Below, piece after piece: positions 12,969 through 21,502 of a DNA stretch of 23,602 nucleotides. Source of the DNA: a virus. The translations under genes and the position numbers were made by a program. The stretch is taken from positions 1 to 23,602 of IMG/VR virus record IMGVR_UViG_3300048587_001106. One strand, written 5' to 3'. The notes under the pieces are model-generated. The model was not told the origin of the DNA and searched no databases. It saw only the letters and a list, made by a program, of their open reading frames with translations. Position 1 is the first letter of the stretch. The number at the start of each line of letters is the position of its first letter.

Positions 12969-13547
12969 TTAGATCGCGGCCGGAATGAGCTGCTCGGCGA
13001 TGGCTTCACATTCCGCGCGAAGCCCCGCGACGGCTGCTTCCAGTTCGGCTGGCGTGGTGACGGCCGGGTCGAGAATGACCTCGCTGATGCGCCGTCGCAG
13101 ATAGACCGCTGCACGCGCGATGGCACGGAACGCGTCGGCTTTCGCAACGACGCTCTCCGCGTAGGCGAGCAAATCCTCATCCTTGTCTTCTGCGAGGCCC
13201 GGCAGGATCGCGGAAGCAGGAAGGGTGCCGCCATCCACCACAATGCGTGCTTCGGCTTCCTGCTTGTCCCACGACAGGATTTCGGCCTGCGCATATGCGC
13301 CCGTAACCTGTCCGGTGATAGCGTTGCCGAAGTCCATCGCCGTCTTCACGGCCGCCGCCTTGAGCGCGACCATGTCGTAGACCGGCACGCCCGGCGCGAA
13401 TTCCTCGCCGTCATAGGCCCAGCCGGGCGCGACGGTCGAGCCTTCCGGCAGGGCGACGAGCTGGCGGCCGTCGATCTCGAAATCGTCGTCGGCGAGAATG
13501 ACGTTCTCGACCACGCCGGCATTGATGACTGCCTTGCGCCCTACCAT
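12969..13547 (-). CDS. Putative tail fibre assembly protein
   Basis: A 192-residue protein. The N-terminal 55 residues (VENVILADDDFEIDGRQLV, then LPEGSTVAPGWAYDGEEF) read like the start of many tail-fibre assembly and DUF4376-type proteins, with the P-G-W-x-Y-D motif. A hydrophobic Ala-rich helix follows (63-85), and the C-terminal half (130-190) is helical. These proteins are usually chaperones that help fibres fold. Its place just after the fibre gene, overlapping its stop by seven bases (start 13547), supports this. P2 gpG holds the same place, but I see no clear gpG similarity. Confidence 0.62.
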   Translation of the reverse strand: MVGRKAVINAGVVENVILADDDFEIDGRQLVALPEGSTVAPGWAYDGEEFAPGVPVYDMVALKAAAVKTAMDFGNAITGQVTGAYAQAEILSWDKQEAEARIVVDGGTLPASAILPGLAEDKDEDLLAYAESVVAKADAFRAIARAAVYLRRRISEVILDPAVTTPAELEAAVAGLRAECEAIAEQLIPAAI

Positions 13548-14446
13548 TGAATGACCCTCACGAAGCCGTCTCCGCCGTTCCCGCCGTCGCCGCCGGATGA
13601 GCGGCCCGCGCCACCACCGCCGCCACCGGAGGCACGGCCGCCATTGCCGCCCTTACCGCCTGCCCCCGAGCTGCCACCGCCGCCGCCGCCGCCCTCATAG
13701 GGACCACCGTTGGCTCCGTCGCCTCCGCCAGCCGCACCACCGGCCCCTCCGGTTCCGCCCGTGTTAGCCCCTCGCTTGCCGCCATTACCGCCGTTGCCGA
13801 AGACGTTGGCGGTGGATATGCCGGACCCGCCACCGCCGCCCGGACCGCCGCGATACGAGTATCCGGCTGACCCACCGTTGGCGCCGGTGCTACCGCTCGA
13901 TCCTGCTCCTGGCGCAGACGCCGGATCACGCGCCTGACCGCCGCCCGCGCTGCCGCCGCCCGAGCTGCCGAGCCCGCCGGCGCCACCTCCGCGCGCATGG
14001 ACTTTACCTGCGAAGCTGCTGTCGCCGCCTGCGTTGCCGTTGGAACCGCTGCCTGCGCTCGGCGCACCTGCGCCGCCGACGCCACCGGCTCCGACGAGCA
14101 CGCTTTCCGTAGCGCCAAACTCCGAAGCCAGGAATATTTCGGTCGCTTCTTCGCCGCCACCGCCGCTGCCGCCACCACCCCGGTTTGAGCTGCTGTTGCC
14201 AGCAGCCCCGCCACCGCCGCTGCCGCCGGCTCCGTCCACGATTACCTTGATGAAGCGTGCCTTCGGATGCTTCGTCCACGTTCCGGAGTTGGTGAAGTCA
14301 TCGATCTGCAGGATGGGCAGCGACGCAACCAGCGCGTCTGCCTCCGCCTTCGTATACGTCTCGCTCTTGCGGTACGTGTCGAAAAGCCTCTGCCAGAGGC
14401 CGGGAGAAAGCAGCCCGGCCCGCTTTGCAGTCGCGATCAGGTTCAT
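13541..14446 (-). CDS. Glycine-rich tail fibre tip protein
   Basis: A 301-residue protein. I start at ATG 14446, which overlaps the stop of the previous fibre gene as ATGA; the frame is open further upstream but inside that gene. Residues 1-45 contain an YTKAEADALV helix typical of phage fibres. Residues 49-70 (SGTWTKHPKARFIKVIV) form the strand that opens glycine-rich fibre domains. Residues 71-293 are extremely Gly-rich with GG-x-GG-x-G repeats and Ser/Asn/Ala spacers, ending in GFVRVIQW. Such tracts can pack as a polyglycine II lattice, as in T-even phage adhesin gp38, with receptor-binding loops at the tip. It is probably a host-range determinant. Confidence 0.82.
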   Translation of the reverse strand: MNLIATAKRAGLLSPGLWQRLFDTYRKSETYTKAEADALVASLPILQIDDFTNSGTWTKHPKARFIKVIVDGAGGSGGGGAAGNSSSNRGGGGSGGGGEEATEIFLASEFGATESVLVGAGGVGGAGAPSAGSGSNGNAGGDSSFAGKVHARGGGAGGLGSSGGGSAGGGQARDPASAPGAGSSGSTGANGGSAGYSYRGGPGGGGGSGISTANVFGNGGNGGKRGANTGGTGGAGGAAGGGDGANGGPYEGGGGGGGSSGAGGKGGNGGRASGGGGGGAGRSSGGDGGNGGDGFVRVIQW

Positions 14447-16419
14447 AGCGCGGATACCTTCGGAAGATCGGCGGCGGCGATGGCCTTGCCGTATCGGGCG
14501 CGGCGACGGATATGGCCGCCGCCATAGAGATGCGTGCCGCCGTTGAGATGGCCGATGCACTCCTGACTGAGCCCGGCCGGCATGGCGCCGGCCGTGTCGG
14601 ACTGCACCGCGCCGCCATTCAGCGAAACGTGGAAGGCGTCCTTGGTGAACGACGCTGCGACGCGATGGCGCTGGCCCGGCGCGACGGCCGAGACCGGCAG
14701 GTAGGCGTTGGCGCTGCCGGCCTGAAGCACGATCAGCTCAAGGTTGCCGGTCGCGCCGTTGACGCGCAGGCCGAGCAGATTGCCGCCGGTGCCGTCCGTG
14801 ATCGACCAGATGTAGGCGACGGACGCGCCGAGATTGGTGCGGACCTCGAAGTCGATGACGACGCTGCATTCCAGCGCGTTCCAGTCCTCGGAGAAATCCG
14901 TGCCGGAGATCGTCAGGACGTCGGCGTTGCGGGTAGCCGTCGCCCCGGCCGTGCGGATGCGGGACGTCGCCGCCCGGCCGTCCTCGGACTGGACCTCCCC
15001 GAAATAGGCGCCCGAGGAACCGTTGCCGCTGTAGACGGCAGCGCCGTCGCCTGATGCCAGGAAGATGTCGACGCCGCCGGTGCCGGCCGCGAAGTTGCCC
15101 GTCACGCTGATCAGGCAGTTGCCGTTGTCGAGCCTTTCGATCACGCCGCTGCCGGAGACGACGGTCCCCGCCACGGCGTTGGCGAGATCGAAATAGACGC
15201 CGCAGACGCCGGCCGACGTGCTGTCGAAGGCGGAGAGGTAGCACCATGTCCGCTCGCCCGCCCGCGCCTCGACGCTGATGGTCTTGTAGCCGGCCGAGCC
15301 GAAATTGACGCTCTGCTCGGCGACATGCGTGTTCGTGGCCGTGCCGTCCTCCACGATCTTGTCGAGCGTCGTGGTGCCGTCCGATGCGAGGCCGGTGTTG
15401 GCCGAAACCGAGCACCGGACCTTCGCCCATGCCGCGTTCGACAGGTCCTGGCTGTGCAATGCCAGATTGGTCGCCGCCGGCTCCAGCAGCGCGCCCTTCA
15501 CCTTGCCCTGTGCATGGTCGATGCGCAGCGTATTGGCCGCGACGGAAGTCAACAGGCCGTTGACCTTGCGCGAGAGCGCCGTTCCCGAGCGCGTGAACCA
15601 TCCGGACGCGACGGCATAGTCGCCCGAAAAATCCAGATAGCTGACGGGCTGGATCGCCAGCCGGTCGAGCGGGTCGCGGTCGAGGTTGCGCAGCGCGTCG
15701 ATCTGCGCGGCCGAGTAGCTAAGAGCCTTCGACCAGTAGTTCACCGGGTCCCACGTCGCAGCGGCCGCTGCCGCTGCCTCGGCCGCAATCATGGCGGCGA
15801 CTGCATCATTCTTCGCCGCGACGGCAATCGGCGTATTTGCTGAGACACTTACGCGGTCATCCGCAACCGCCTGCTTGTCGGCTGCGACTTGCGCCGCAAG
15901 GCCGAAGACGCTTTCCCAAACGCCGGCGCTGGCCGCGATGATCCAGTCACCGAATGGGCCGGCATCGCCATGCTGTACCACGATTTCGCCGGTGAACGCT
16001 CCAGTTTGCGGGTCATAGGCGACCATGCGCACGACGGCAAAGTCGTCGCGTTCCGCCTCTCGGATGAACACGACCCATGGAGTTGGCGTGAAGAGTTCCC
16101 GCTGTTCTTCTACAACGAAGAGAAGATGCTCCTGGCCCTGCACCAAGGGAGCGTCGTTGCCCTCAGTGTTGGCAATGAGAAAGCCAAGCTCCGCGAGTTC
16201 CCCGATGCGCTCGATGGCCGGGGCAAGCGACTCGTCTATCCTGCGCAGACCGAATTGGGTGAGGTCAGCGACTGCCTGTTCCCAGGAGATTTTCAGCGTT
16301 TCGAGGACATCCAATCGGCGGTCGATCAAATCCCAGATCGGATTGAAATACTGCTCGCCAAGCTTCGTGATGCCGTCGCGCATGCGCGGCCAGAACTTGG
16401 AGCCGAACTCCCGGGCCAT
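14443..16419 (-). CDS. Tail fibre / receptor-binding protein, 658 aa
   Basis: A 658-residue probable tail fibre. Residues 1-80 are helical and attach-like; 90-175 form a beta domain (PTPWVVFIREAERDDFAVVR, TGAFTGEIVVQHGDAGPFGDW); 176-225 is an Ala-rich coiled coil. Residues 255-490 hold a carbohydrate-binding-like beta sandwich starting LEPAATNLALHSQDLSNAAW (312-331), a pattern of many phage fibres. Residues 515-640 resemble a concanavalin/laminin-G-like lectin fold (VVIDFEVRTN, LGLRVNGATGNLELIV, RHRVAASFTKDAFHVSLNGG). It has no visible similarity to P2 gpH. It probably binds a surface sugar. The stop overlaps the next start as ATGA. Confidence 0.8.
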   Translation of the reverse strand: MAREFGSKFWPRMRDGITKLGEQYFNPIWDLIDRRLDVLETLKISWEQAVADLTQFGLRRIDESLAPAIERIGELAELGFLIANTEGNDAPLVQGQEHLLFVVEEQRELFTPTPWVVFIREAERDDFAVVRMVAYDPQTGAFTGEIVVQHGDAGPFGDWIIAASAGVWESVFGLAAQVAADKQAVADDRVSVSANTPIAVAAKNDAVAAMIAAEAAAAAAATWDPVNYWSKALSYSAAQIDALRNLDRDPLDRLAIQPVSYLDFSGDYAVASGWFTRSGTALSRKVNGLLTSVAANTLRIDHAQGKVKGALLEPAATNLALHSQDLSNAAWAKVRCSVSANTGLASDGTTTLDKIVEDGTATNTHVAEQSVNFGSAGYKTISVEARAGERTWCYLSAFDSTSAGVCGVYFDLANAVAGTVVSGSGVIERLDNGNCLISVTGNFAAGTGGVDIFLASGDGAAVYSGNGSSGAYFGEVQSEDGRAATSRIRTAGATATRNADVLTISGTDFSEDWNALECSVVIDFEVRTNLGASVAYIWSITDGTGGNLLGLRVNGATGNLELIVLQAGSANAYLPVSAVAPGQRHRVAASFTKDAFHVSLNGGAVQSDTAGAMPAGLSQECIGHLNGGTHLYGGGHIRRRARYGKAIAAADLPKVSAL

Positions 16420-16425
16420 GAGAGC

Positions 16426-16587
16426 TTATTCCGCGAGCTTGCCGAGCGAGCGCAGTTCGTCGCGGAGCGCGGCGGACACCTTGATCAGCTTGCCCACCGG
16501 AAGGCGCCCGCCGGCAGGAAGGTCGTGAGGTTCGATCAGTTCGACCCTGACCAATTCGGTCGGGTCCTCTTGAGGCTTCTTCACCAT
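16426..16587 (-). CDS. Small hypothetical protein, 53 aa
   Basis: A 53-residue gene, too short for routine ORF calling, filling a 220-base gap. ATG 16587 has GGAG six bases upstream; the stop TAA (16428-16426) lies six bases before the fibre start. The protein is charged: a strand (LVRVELIEPHDLPAGGRLPV) then a short helix (SAALRDELRSLGKL). It resembles small phage proteins with a VKVxVLxP-type opening strand, but I cannot name a family. It lies between two tail genes, so it may be a small structural or assembly factor. Confidence 0.7.
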   Translation of the reverse strand: MVKKPQEDPTELVRVELIEPHDLPAGGRLPVGKLIKVSAALRDELRSLGKLAE

Positions 16588-16640
16588 GGCGGACTCCGTG
16601 GGATGAGAGCGCGGCGCAAGCGCGCCGCACCGGTAAAGCG

Positions 16641-18944
16641 TTAGGCCGCGATGGCGGAGTTCGCCGCTATGTCGGTGCGCTCCAGCACGACGTAGGGCGG
16701 TGCGCCGTTTGCGCGCGAGCCTGTGATTTCGATCTTGTATGTCGTGACCGGCGTGGTCGTATCGAAGATGAACGAGACGATCTTCGTCTGCTGCTCGTCG
16801 TCGCGATCCACCACCGCGGACGCGGTTGTCTCGCTCGAATACCCACCACCATGCTTCAACTTCACGGTGAGCGTCTGATCGGCGTCGTCCGGATCATGGT
16901 TGCTCACCCATAGGTCGATGCGGAAGTAGCGCTTCGACGATGCAAGCGTGCGCACGACCGACAAGTGGGACAACGTTGTGCCGAGCCGCATCAGGCGAAC
17001 TCGATCGTTGCCGAGCTTGATGGACGGCTGGAGATCCGACGTCCCAAGGAAGACGACGCGAAGCTCCAACGTATCAGGCTGGTCGCTGAACAGCCCCGGC
17101 GTATTGAGCGCAATCCAGTTGCCGGAGTTATTCTTGCGAACTTCGAATATCGCCTCCGTACCCTCCGGCTGGAGGATCTCGGTCGCGATCGTCATGTCGG
17201 TTACGCCGCCGGCGAGCACGACGGTCCCAAGAGTGACCTCGGTGCGTGTCCTCGTGTGCTTCTGCGCGTAGAACCGGAGCTTGAGGTCGCGGGATGCGTC
17301 GGTGACGACCCAGGTGTCGTCGTTCCCGTAGTAGCACATGCCCTCGGTGTAACCGGGCGCCGCAGTGGCGACGCGATGGCCGCCCTGGGTAAGAAGAATC
17401 GCAGCGTACAGGTTGCCACCCTTCAAGGAGCAGTTGCTGAGCGCCGACAGGGTCTCCTGTGCGTTGCTCTTCAGGTCGGCATAAGTGACCGTCACCTTCG
17501 CGAGCACATTGTCGATATCGGGCTTGCCGTTCTTCGTCTCGGTGATGATGACGGTCACGTCGCCGCTGGTGTCGAGCGATGTCAGGAAGAAGCCGACCTG
17601 GGAGAGGTTGAAGTCGCGCGGCGCCATGAAGGTCTGAGCGATCATGGCCCCGGTGTGGTTCACCGTCGTGTTCGACTGGTAGTAGACCGTCTCCGGCACC
17701 CAGTGGTGATGATGATGGAAGTAGAGCGCCGGATAACCACTGATCAGCGCGTGGTTGTGGCGGTGATTGTGATGCGCCCGCAGATACAGGTTCCACCAGG
17801 TCGTGTGCGCGTAGGCTGTCGCCCAAAGAGCCTGCGCCCACGACGATAGCCAGTAATCACGTGCCTTCTTCCAGTGCCGGAGAGCGAAGCTGGCGCAGAA
17901 TCCGTTGTGATGCTGATGATGCCAGACGAGCTTCGAGCGGGTGACCTGCGCCTTCATCTGGTAGCTCGACATAACGAGGTCGCCCTGCTGGCCGGGCACC
18001 TCCAGCATGAGCACGTGGCTCATGGCGGGCGTGATCCAGTCGCCGTCGTAGCGCCTGACGAGGGGGTCGGTCGGGTTGAGCAGCGTCAGATTGCGGTTCT
18101 GGATCGTGGTCTGGAAATGCAGACCATTCAGGTCGATCATGTGGCCAGCCGCGGAGCCGGGGTCGGTCTCGTCGCTGTTGTTGAAGAGATCGCTGCCGTA
18201 GTTGTAGTAGTCATCCGGCAGGTTTGCGCGCTCCTTCAGGCGGGCGAGATCCTGATAGACCGGGTAGATGTCCTCGGCGTCGAGCTTCTTGTCGGTCCTG
18301 CCTTCCAGTGTGGCGAGCTGCGTCGTCAATGCGCCGATCTGCGGCTCGACGCGTGTGCGGAAGTTCTCCAGACTGACTATGCGCTCGCCGTGCTTCCGAA
18401 GCGACGGAAGGCGATTGGCTTCCTCCATCGTGTAGGAGACGATGCCAGACGTGGTCATCAGCACGCGAGCCACGAGCAGCGCGCTGGACGGGATCGTCGG
18501 CATCTGCGGGTCGACATTCTCCTGCCCGATAACGAGCGAAACGGAACCCTGGCGAACGGAGCGCATGGACACCGCGAGCGGCTCGACGGTGTTCGAATCC
18601 GGGTCGATGAGATAGTCGCGCTCTTCGGTCTGGTCCGGCACATCGTCCTGGCCGCTGGTGACGATAGCGATGTAGCGCCGATGCGAAACGGGCAGGTTTT
18701 CGTAGACGTTGAACGCCGTCGGCACGCCGACAGCGTAGACACGACCATCCTTGACATATGCACCGGCCGCCACTGTGAAAGTCGTGGCGCTGGTCAGCGT
18801 GAGGTCGAGGTCGAGGAACTTGTCCTGATCGGTGACCGCGCCCTTCACGAGCCGATCTATCGAGGCGCGGACGATGGTCTGAATCCCGTTGAGGTCGGCA
18901 GGATCAAGCTCCTGACGATCGCGGAACTGAACAAGCTTTTCCAT
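16641..18944 (-). CDS. Large tail protein with His-rich segment (DUF4815-like)
   Basis: A 767-residue structural protein. The N-terminal 220 residues (RQELDPADLNGIQTIVRASI, then VAAGAYVKDGRVY) resemble the DUF4815 family of phage tail proteins. Residues 185-245 look like coiled coil. Residues 341-414 hold 16 histidines in 74 residues, including WHHQHH and a run of five, mixed with Trp and Tyr. Residues 430-767 are mostly beta strands and resemble fibre or lectin-like domains. Spacing of His suggests metal binding, as in T4 gp12, whose HxH residues hold a metal at the fibre tip. ATG 18944 follows gpI by five bases, in the slot of P2 gpH. Confidence 0.78.
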   Translation of the reverse strand: MEKLVQFRDRQELDPADLNGIQTIVRASIDRLVKGAVTDQDKFLDLDLTLTSATTFTVAAGAYVKDGRVYAVGVPTAFNVYENLPVSHRRYIAIVTSGQDDVPDQTEERDYLIDPDSNTVEPLAVSMRSVRQGSVSLVIGQENVDPQMPTIPSSALLVARVLMTTSGIVSYTMEEANRLPSLRKHGERIVSLENFRTRVEPQIGALTTQLATLEGRTDKKLDAEDIYPVYQDLARLKERANLPDDYYNYGSDLFNNSDETDPGSAAGHMIDLNGLHFQTTIQNRNLTLLNPTDPLVRRYDGDWITPAMSHVLMLEVPGQQGDLVMSSYQMKAQVTRSKLVWHHQHHNGFCASFALRHWKKARDYWLSSWAQALWATAYAHTTWWNLYLRAHHNHRHNHALISGYPALYFHHHHHWVPETVYYQSNTTVNHTGAMIAQTFMAPRDFNLSQVGFFLTSLDTSGDVTVIITETKNGKPDIDNVLAKVTVTYADLKSNAQETLSALSNCSLKGGNLYAAILLTQGGHRVATAAPGYTEGMCYYGNDDTWVVTDASRDLKLRFYAQKHTRTRTEVTLGTVVLAGGVTDMTIATEILQPEGTEAIFEVRKNNSGNWIALNTPGLFSDQPDTLELRVVFLGTSDLQPSIKLGNDRVRLMRLGTTLSHLSVVRTLASSKRYFRIDLWVSNHDPDDADQTLTVKLKHGGGYSSETTASAVVDRDDEQQTKIVSFIFDTTTPVTTYKIEITGSRANGAPPYVVLERTDIAANSAIAA

Positions 18945-18949
18945 AAGCC

Positions 18950-20206
18950 CTACGTCTCCTGGGTGAGTTCGCCGGCGAGATAGACGCCGGCCGTCGTGCC
19001 GACGCCGGCGGTCACCGGTACGGTTGTCTTGGTGCTGATGAGGATGCGGTCGGAAAGCCTCTTGTGCGTCACGATCGCTCGCTTGACGAACGCCAGCTCT
19101 TCCTTCGGGCGGTGCAACACGAACCCGGACACGAACCTCTGTGCGCGGAACGGATGCTGCCGCCCTCGCACCCGCACCGTCAGTTCTGCGTTGTGATGAG
19201 GCATGCCCAGACGCGCGATGCCGAGGAAAGTAGTCGCCCCCTTCGTCTTCAACGGCCGTGACGGATCGAACAGGTAGGTCCGCCGGTAGATGCGTTCCTT
19301 CGCTCGCGAAATCTGCGGGAAACTAGCGAACCAGCGAGCGCCGGGATAGGCGCGGCCGAGCGCCGGGATCTTCCGCACTCCAAGCTCCGCGACCGAGTCG
19401 GCAAGGACATTGATCGGGTCGAGAGAAGGGTAGACGACGCGCCGCGCGAGCGTCGTCTCGCCGGGAACCTCCAGCGTCGTGCGCGTGTGAACGGTGAAGA
19501 TGCGCCGAGCCGCTGTCGCGGAAAGGGCGAAAACGCGCCGGTTGGCGAGCGCGTCGTAGTGGTTGAGCCTTCGCGGAGCGCGCATGCGCAACTCGACGCG
19601 CTCCTCGACGGTAAGCGTTTCAGTCTCGTATCGCCGCTGTAGGACGGTGAGCTCGGTCTCAGCGCCGTGGTCCCACATGAACGCGCGGGGCAGGGCGCGA
19701 AAGAATGCCTCCGACTTCAGCGGGAAGTACCGGTTGTGGAACGATCGGGCTGACCCCGGGAACAAGCCACGCGCCGTGCCGATGGACCGCTTTGGATAGA
19801 TGCGAAGCTGCGGATAGCGGGACAGGAAATCCGCGCGCTGTTCCGGCGTCGTGTTCGGCGACAGGAACGTCTTCGCCGGGGGCGTCACGACCTTCAGCAG
19901 CTCGCCGCCGGCGAGGGCGATCGCCTCGCGGAGGCCTTGCTCAGTGCCCTTCAGCCTGTGCAGGCGAGGGGACAGGGCGATGGCTTCCCGCTTCTTCAGC
20001 TCAGGCCAGGTATCCTTCCAGATATCGACCGAGTAGTCGAAGGCGAGCGGGGGCAGCAGGCGCGCGGCCGTGCTCCAGGGATCGCGGGTATCGCGGATTC
20101 CCTCCGCACCGTAAGCCGACCACTGCTTCCAGTCGGCGTAATCATGCGCGATCTCCCATGGCGTCGCGACATCCCGAGCGACGACTGGCCGAAAGTCACC
20201 CGCCAT
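18950..20206 (-). CDS. I: Baseplate wedge protein I with extended C-terminus
   Basis: A 418-residue gpI-family protein; P2 gpI is about 176. Residues 45-110 carry the family core (ARLLPPLAFDYSVDIWKDTW, then RLHRLKGTEQGLREAIALAG), which lies in the baseplate wedge next to gpJ. The remaining 270 residues are extra: Arg-rich, with repeated strand-like segments (RRIFTVHTRTTLEV, IYRRTYLFDPSRP, HNAELTVRVRGRQHPF). This part may attach the large His-rich protein or the fibres, since it precedes their genes; that is inference. ATG 20206 overlaps the stop of gpJ by 11 bases. Confidence 0.87.
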   Translation of the reverse strand: MAGDFRPVVARDVATPWEIAHDYADWKQWSAYGAEGIRDTRDPWSTAARLLPPLAFDYSVDIWKDTWPELKKREAIALSPRLHRLKGTEQGLREAIALAGGELLKVVTPPAKTFLSPNTTPEQRADFLSRYPQLRIYPKRSIGTARGLFPGSARSFHNRYFPLKSEAFFRALPRAFMWDHGAETELTVLQRRYETETLTVEERVELRMRAPRRLNHYDALANRRVFALSATAARRIFTVHTRTTLEVPGETTLARRVVYPSLDPINVLADSVAELGVRKIPALGRAYPGARWFASFPQISRAKERIYRRTYLFDPSRPLKTKGATTFLGIARLGMPHHNAELTVRVRGRQHPFRAQRFVSGFVLHRPKEELAFVKRAIVTHKRLSDRILISTKTTVPVTAGVGTTAGVYLAGELTQET

Positions 20207-21071
20207 AGGTGATCACCCGGAGGCTGATACCTTGGCAGATGGCAACCTGACCGTTGCCGATCACGATGTCGGCTACCGGCGATCGCAGGACCACCTTGTC
20301 GACAGGGCCGATGCTGGCCGCGGCATAAATCGCGGACAGAGGTACATCGCGCCCGGGTGTACGACGATTGAGCGTCAGGGCTTCGACGGACGCGATGGAA
20401 CCGGACTTGACGACGGCATGATCGGGTCCATCGAGAACATACAGGTCGCCATCGACCGTGTAGTAGATCGGTGCTGCCGCGCGCACGAGCACCACGTCCG
20501 TGAGAGGCTTGATATCAGGGCGGTTGAGATAGCTGCGCACGACGCGAAGGAGATCTTCGCTCGGTATCCCGTTGCCCATGGCCGATTGAATTGCAACGAC
20601 AACGCGCCCCTCTTTCGGCGACCAGACATCGGCGTTCAGCACACGCGAGTCCGATGACAGTGCGTGATAGACATATGCTCCGTGCGATCCAGCGGTGCTG
20701 AACGCTTCGGGCGCGAGCTGTATACGGCGCCGATACCGGTCGTCGCTCTCGCCGACAAACCGGGCGGTGCCGTAGAAGTCCCCAAGCCGGTCGAGGAATA
20801 CCCCGTGTGCGAAGGCGACAAGTACATCGGCCTGAGCCTGGCTTTTGGCTTCGAGCGCCTTCTGCTCCCTGACCGCGCTCGCCTCCTGTATTGAGGCGCT
20901 GACTTCCGCCTCGATCTCCTCCGTGTCGAACGGAATGCCCTTCTCGGTCATCCATTCCCGGAGGTCGGAAATACGCGCTGCAACCAGCGCGTCGAACGAG
21001 ACCGGAGGCCAGAGAGCCGCCCGGTCGAGCCGCGACAGGTCCAGCGATGTCGCAGAAAACCGAGGCGCCAT
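20196..21071 (-). CDS. J: Baseplate assembly protein J
   Basis: A 291-residue P2 gpJ-family protein (P2 about 302), equivalent to T4 gp6 in the baseplate wedge. Visible family marks are an N-terminal LWPPVSFDALVAARISDL, a central YRRRIQLAPEAFSTAGSHGA (133-152), ALSSDSRVLNADVWSPKEGR (157-176) and the VRSYLNRPDIKPLTD segment (about 194-208). ATG 21071 lies one base after the gpW stop, so translation is probably coupled. Confidence 0.94.
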   Translation of the reverse strand: MAPRFSATSLDLSRLDRAALWPPVSFDALVAARISDLREWMTEKGIPFDTEEIEAEVSASIQEASAVREQKALEAKSQAQADVLVAFAHGVFLDRLGDFYGTARFVGESDDRYRRRIQLAPEAFSTAGSHGAYVYHALSSDSRVLNADVWSPKEGRVVVAIQSAMGNGIPSEDLLRVVRSYLNRPDIKPLTDVVLVRAAAPIYYTVDGDLYVLDGPDHAVVKSGSIASVEALTLNRRTPGRDVPLSAIYAAASIGPVDKVVLRSPVADIVIGNGQVAICQGISLRVITYGG

Positions 21072-21072
21072 C

Positions 21073-21498
21073 TCACCGCACCAGTTCGAGGTTGACCGTT
21101 TCCGAAAGGCTGTTGACCGCGTAGGTCACGACGCGGGGCGTGGTTTTCGCGAAATCGCCTTTGTGTCCGTTCGGCACCTCGTCGCCGATCAACGCGACTG
21201 TCACCTCGCCCGGGACGTCAGCCTTGAAACGAACCTGGCCGAGCGCGAAACGCGGCTCACCGTACCATTGCCCGTGCCGCCGCCGCGGCTCCAATGCCTC
21301 AGCGATCGCCATGTAGAAGTTGACGAGGGTTTCCTCGTTCTGGGGGCGGTCCTGCAGACGCGGGACAAGCGACCCCAGGTCGCGCCGTTCCGCGCGCGAG
21401 CCAAGTTCCGTCATCAGTGTCCGCCCGATGCAGTGGACGATATGGTCCCACCCGACCAGCAGCTTGCCGGTGCGGGCATCGATGCCGACAGACGACAC
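21073..21498 (-). CDS. W: Baseplate protein W (GPW/gp25 family)
   Basis: A 141-residue protein of the gpW/gp25 family, a wedge component and sheath-assembly starter related to T4 gp25. The N-terminus has the typical GIDARTGKLLVGWDHIVHCI, then the family's catalytic-looking segment GRTLMTELGSRAERRDLGSL (25-44), matching the conserved xPGxRxxxPxxG pattern. The end is beta strands. GTG 21498 is the start; the ribosome site is weak. It lies four bases after the stop of the 85-residue gene. Confidence 0.92.
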   Translation of the reverse strand: MSSVGIDARTGKLLVGWDHIVHCIGRTLMTELGSRAERRDLGSLVPRLQDRPQNEETLVNFYMAIAEALEPRRRHGQWYGEPRFALGQVRFKADVPGEVTVALIGDEVPNGHKGDFAKTTPRVVTYAVNSLSETVNLELVR

Positions 21499-21502
21499 GT
21501 GA

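Noticed and set aside
13558-14214. Minus-strand frame of 218 codons, Ala/Val-rich
   Set aside because: It is the shifted frame of the glycine-rich fibre tip: GGC/GGN repeats read as Ala/Val/Arg. Not independent.
13600-14230. Dense GGC/GCC tract looked like a microsatellite
   Set aside because: It encodes Gly-rich repeats with varied spacers in a continuous frame, so protein structure explains it. No perfect tandem DNA unit is seen.
14447-14560. N-terminal extension of the glycine-rich fibre tip to 14560
   Set aside because: The extra 38 residues are Arg/His-rich and lie inside the fibre gene; ATG 14446 overlaps its stop as ATGA.
16965-17849. Plus-strand frame of 294 codons
   Set aside because: Antisense to the same large tail protein; Arg/Val-rich shadow of a GC-rich gene.
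17874-18983. Plus-strand frame of 369 codons
   Set aside because: Antisense to the DUF4815-like tail protein, which has recognisable domains and good operon spacing. The plus-strand frame has no ribosome site and a composition typical of a shadow.
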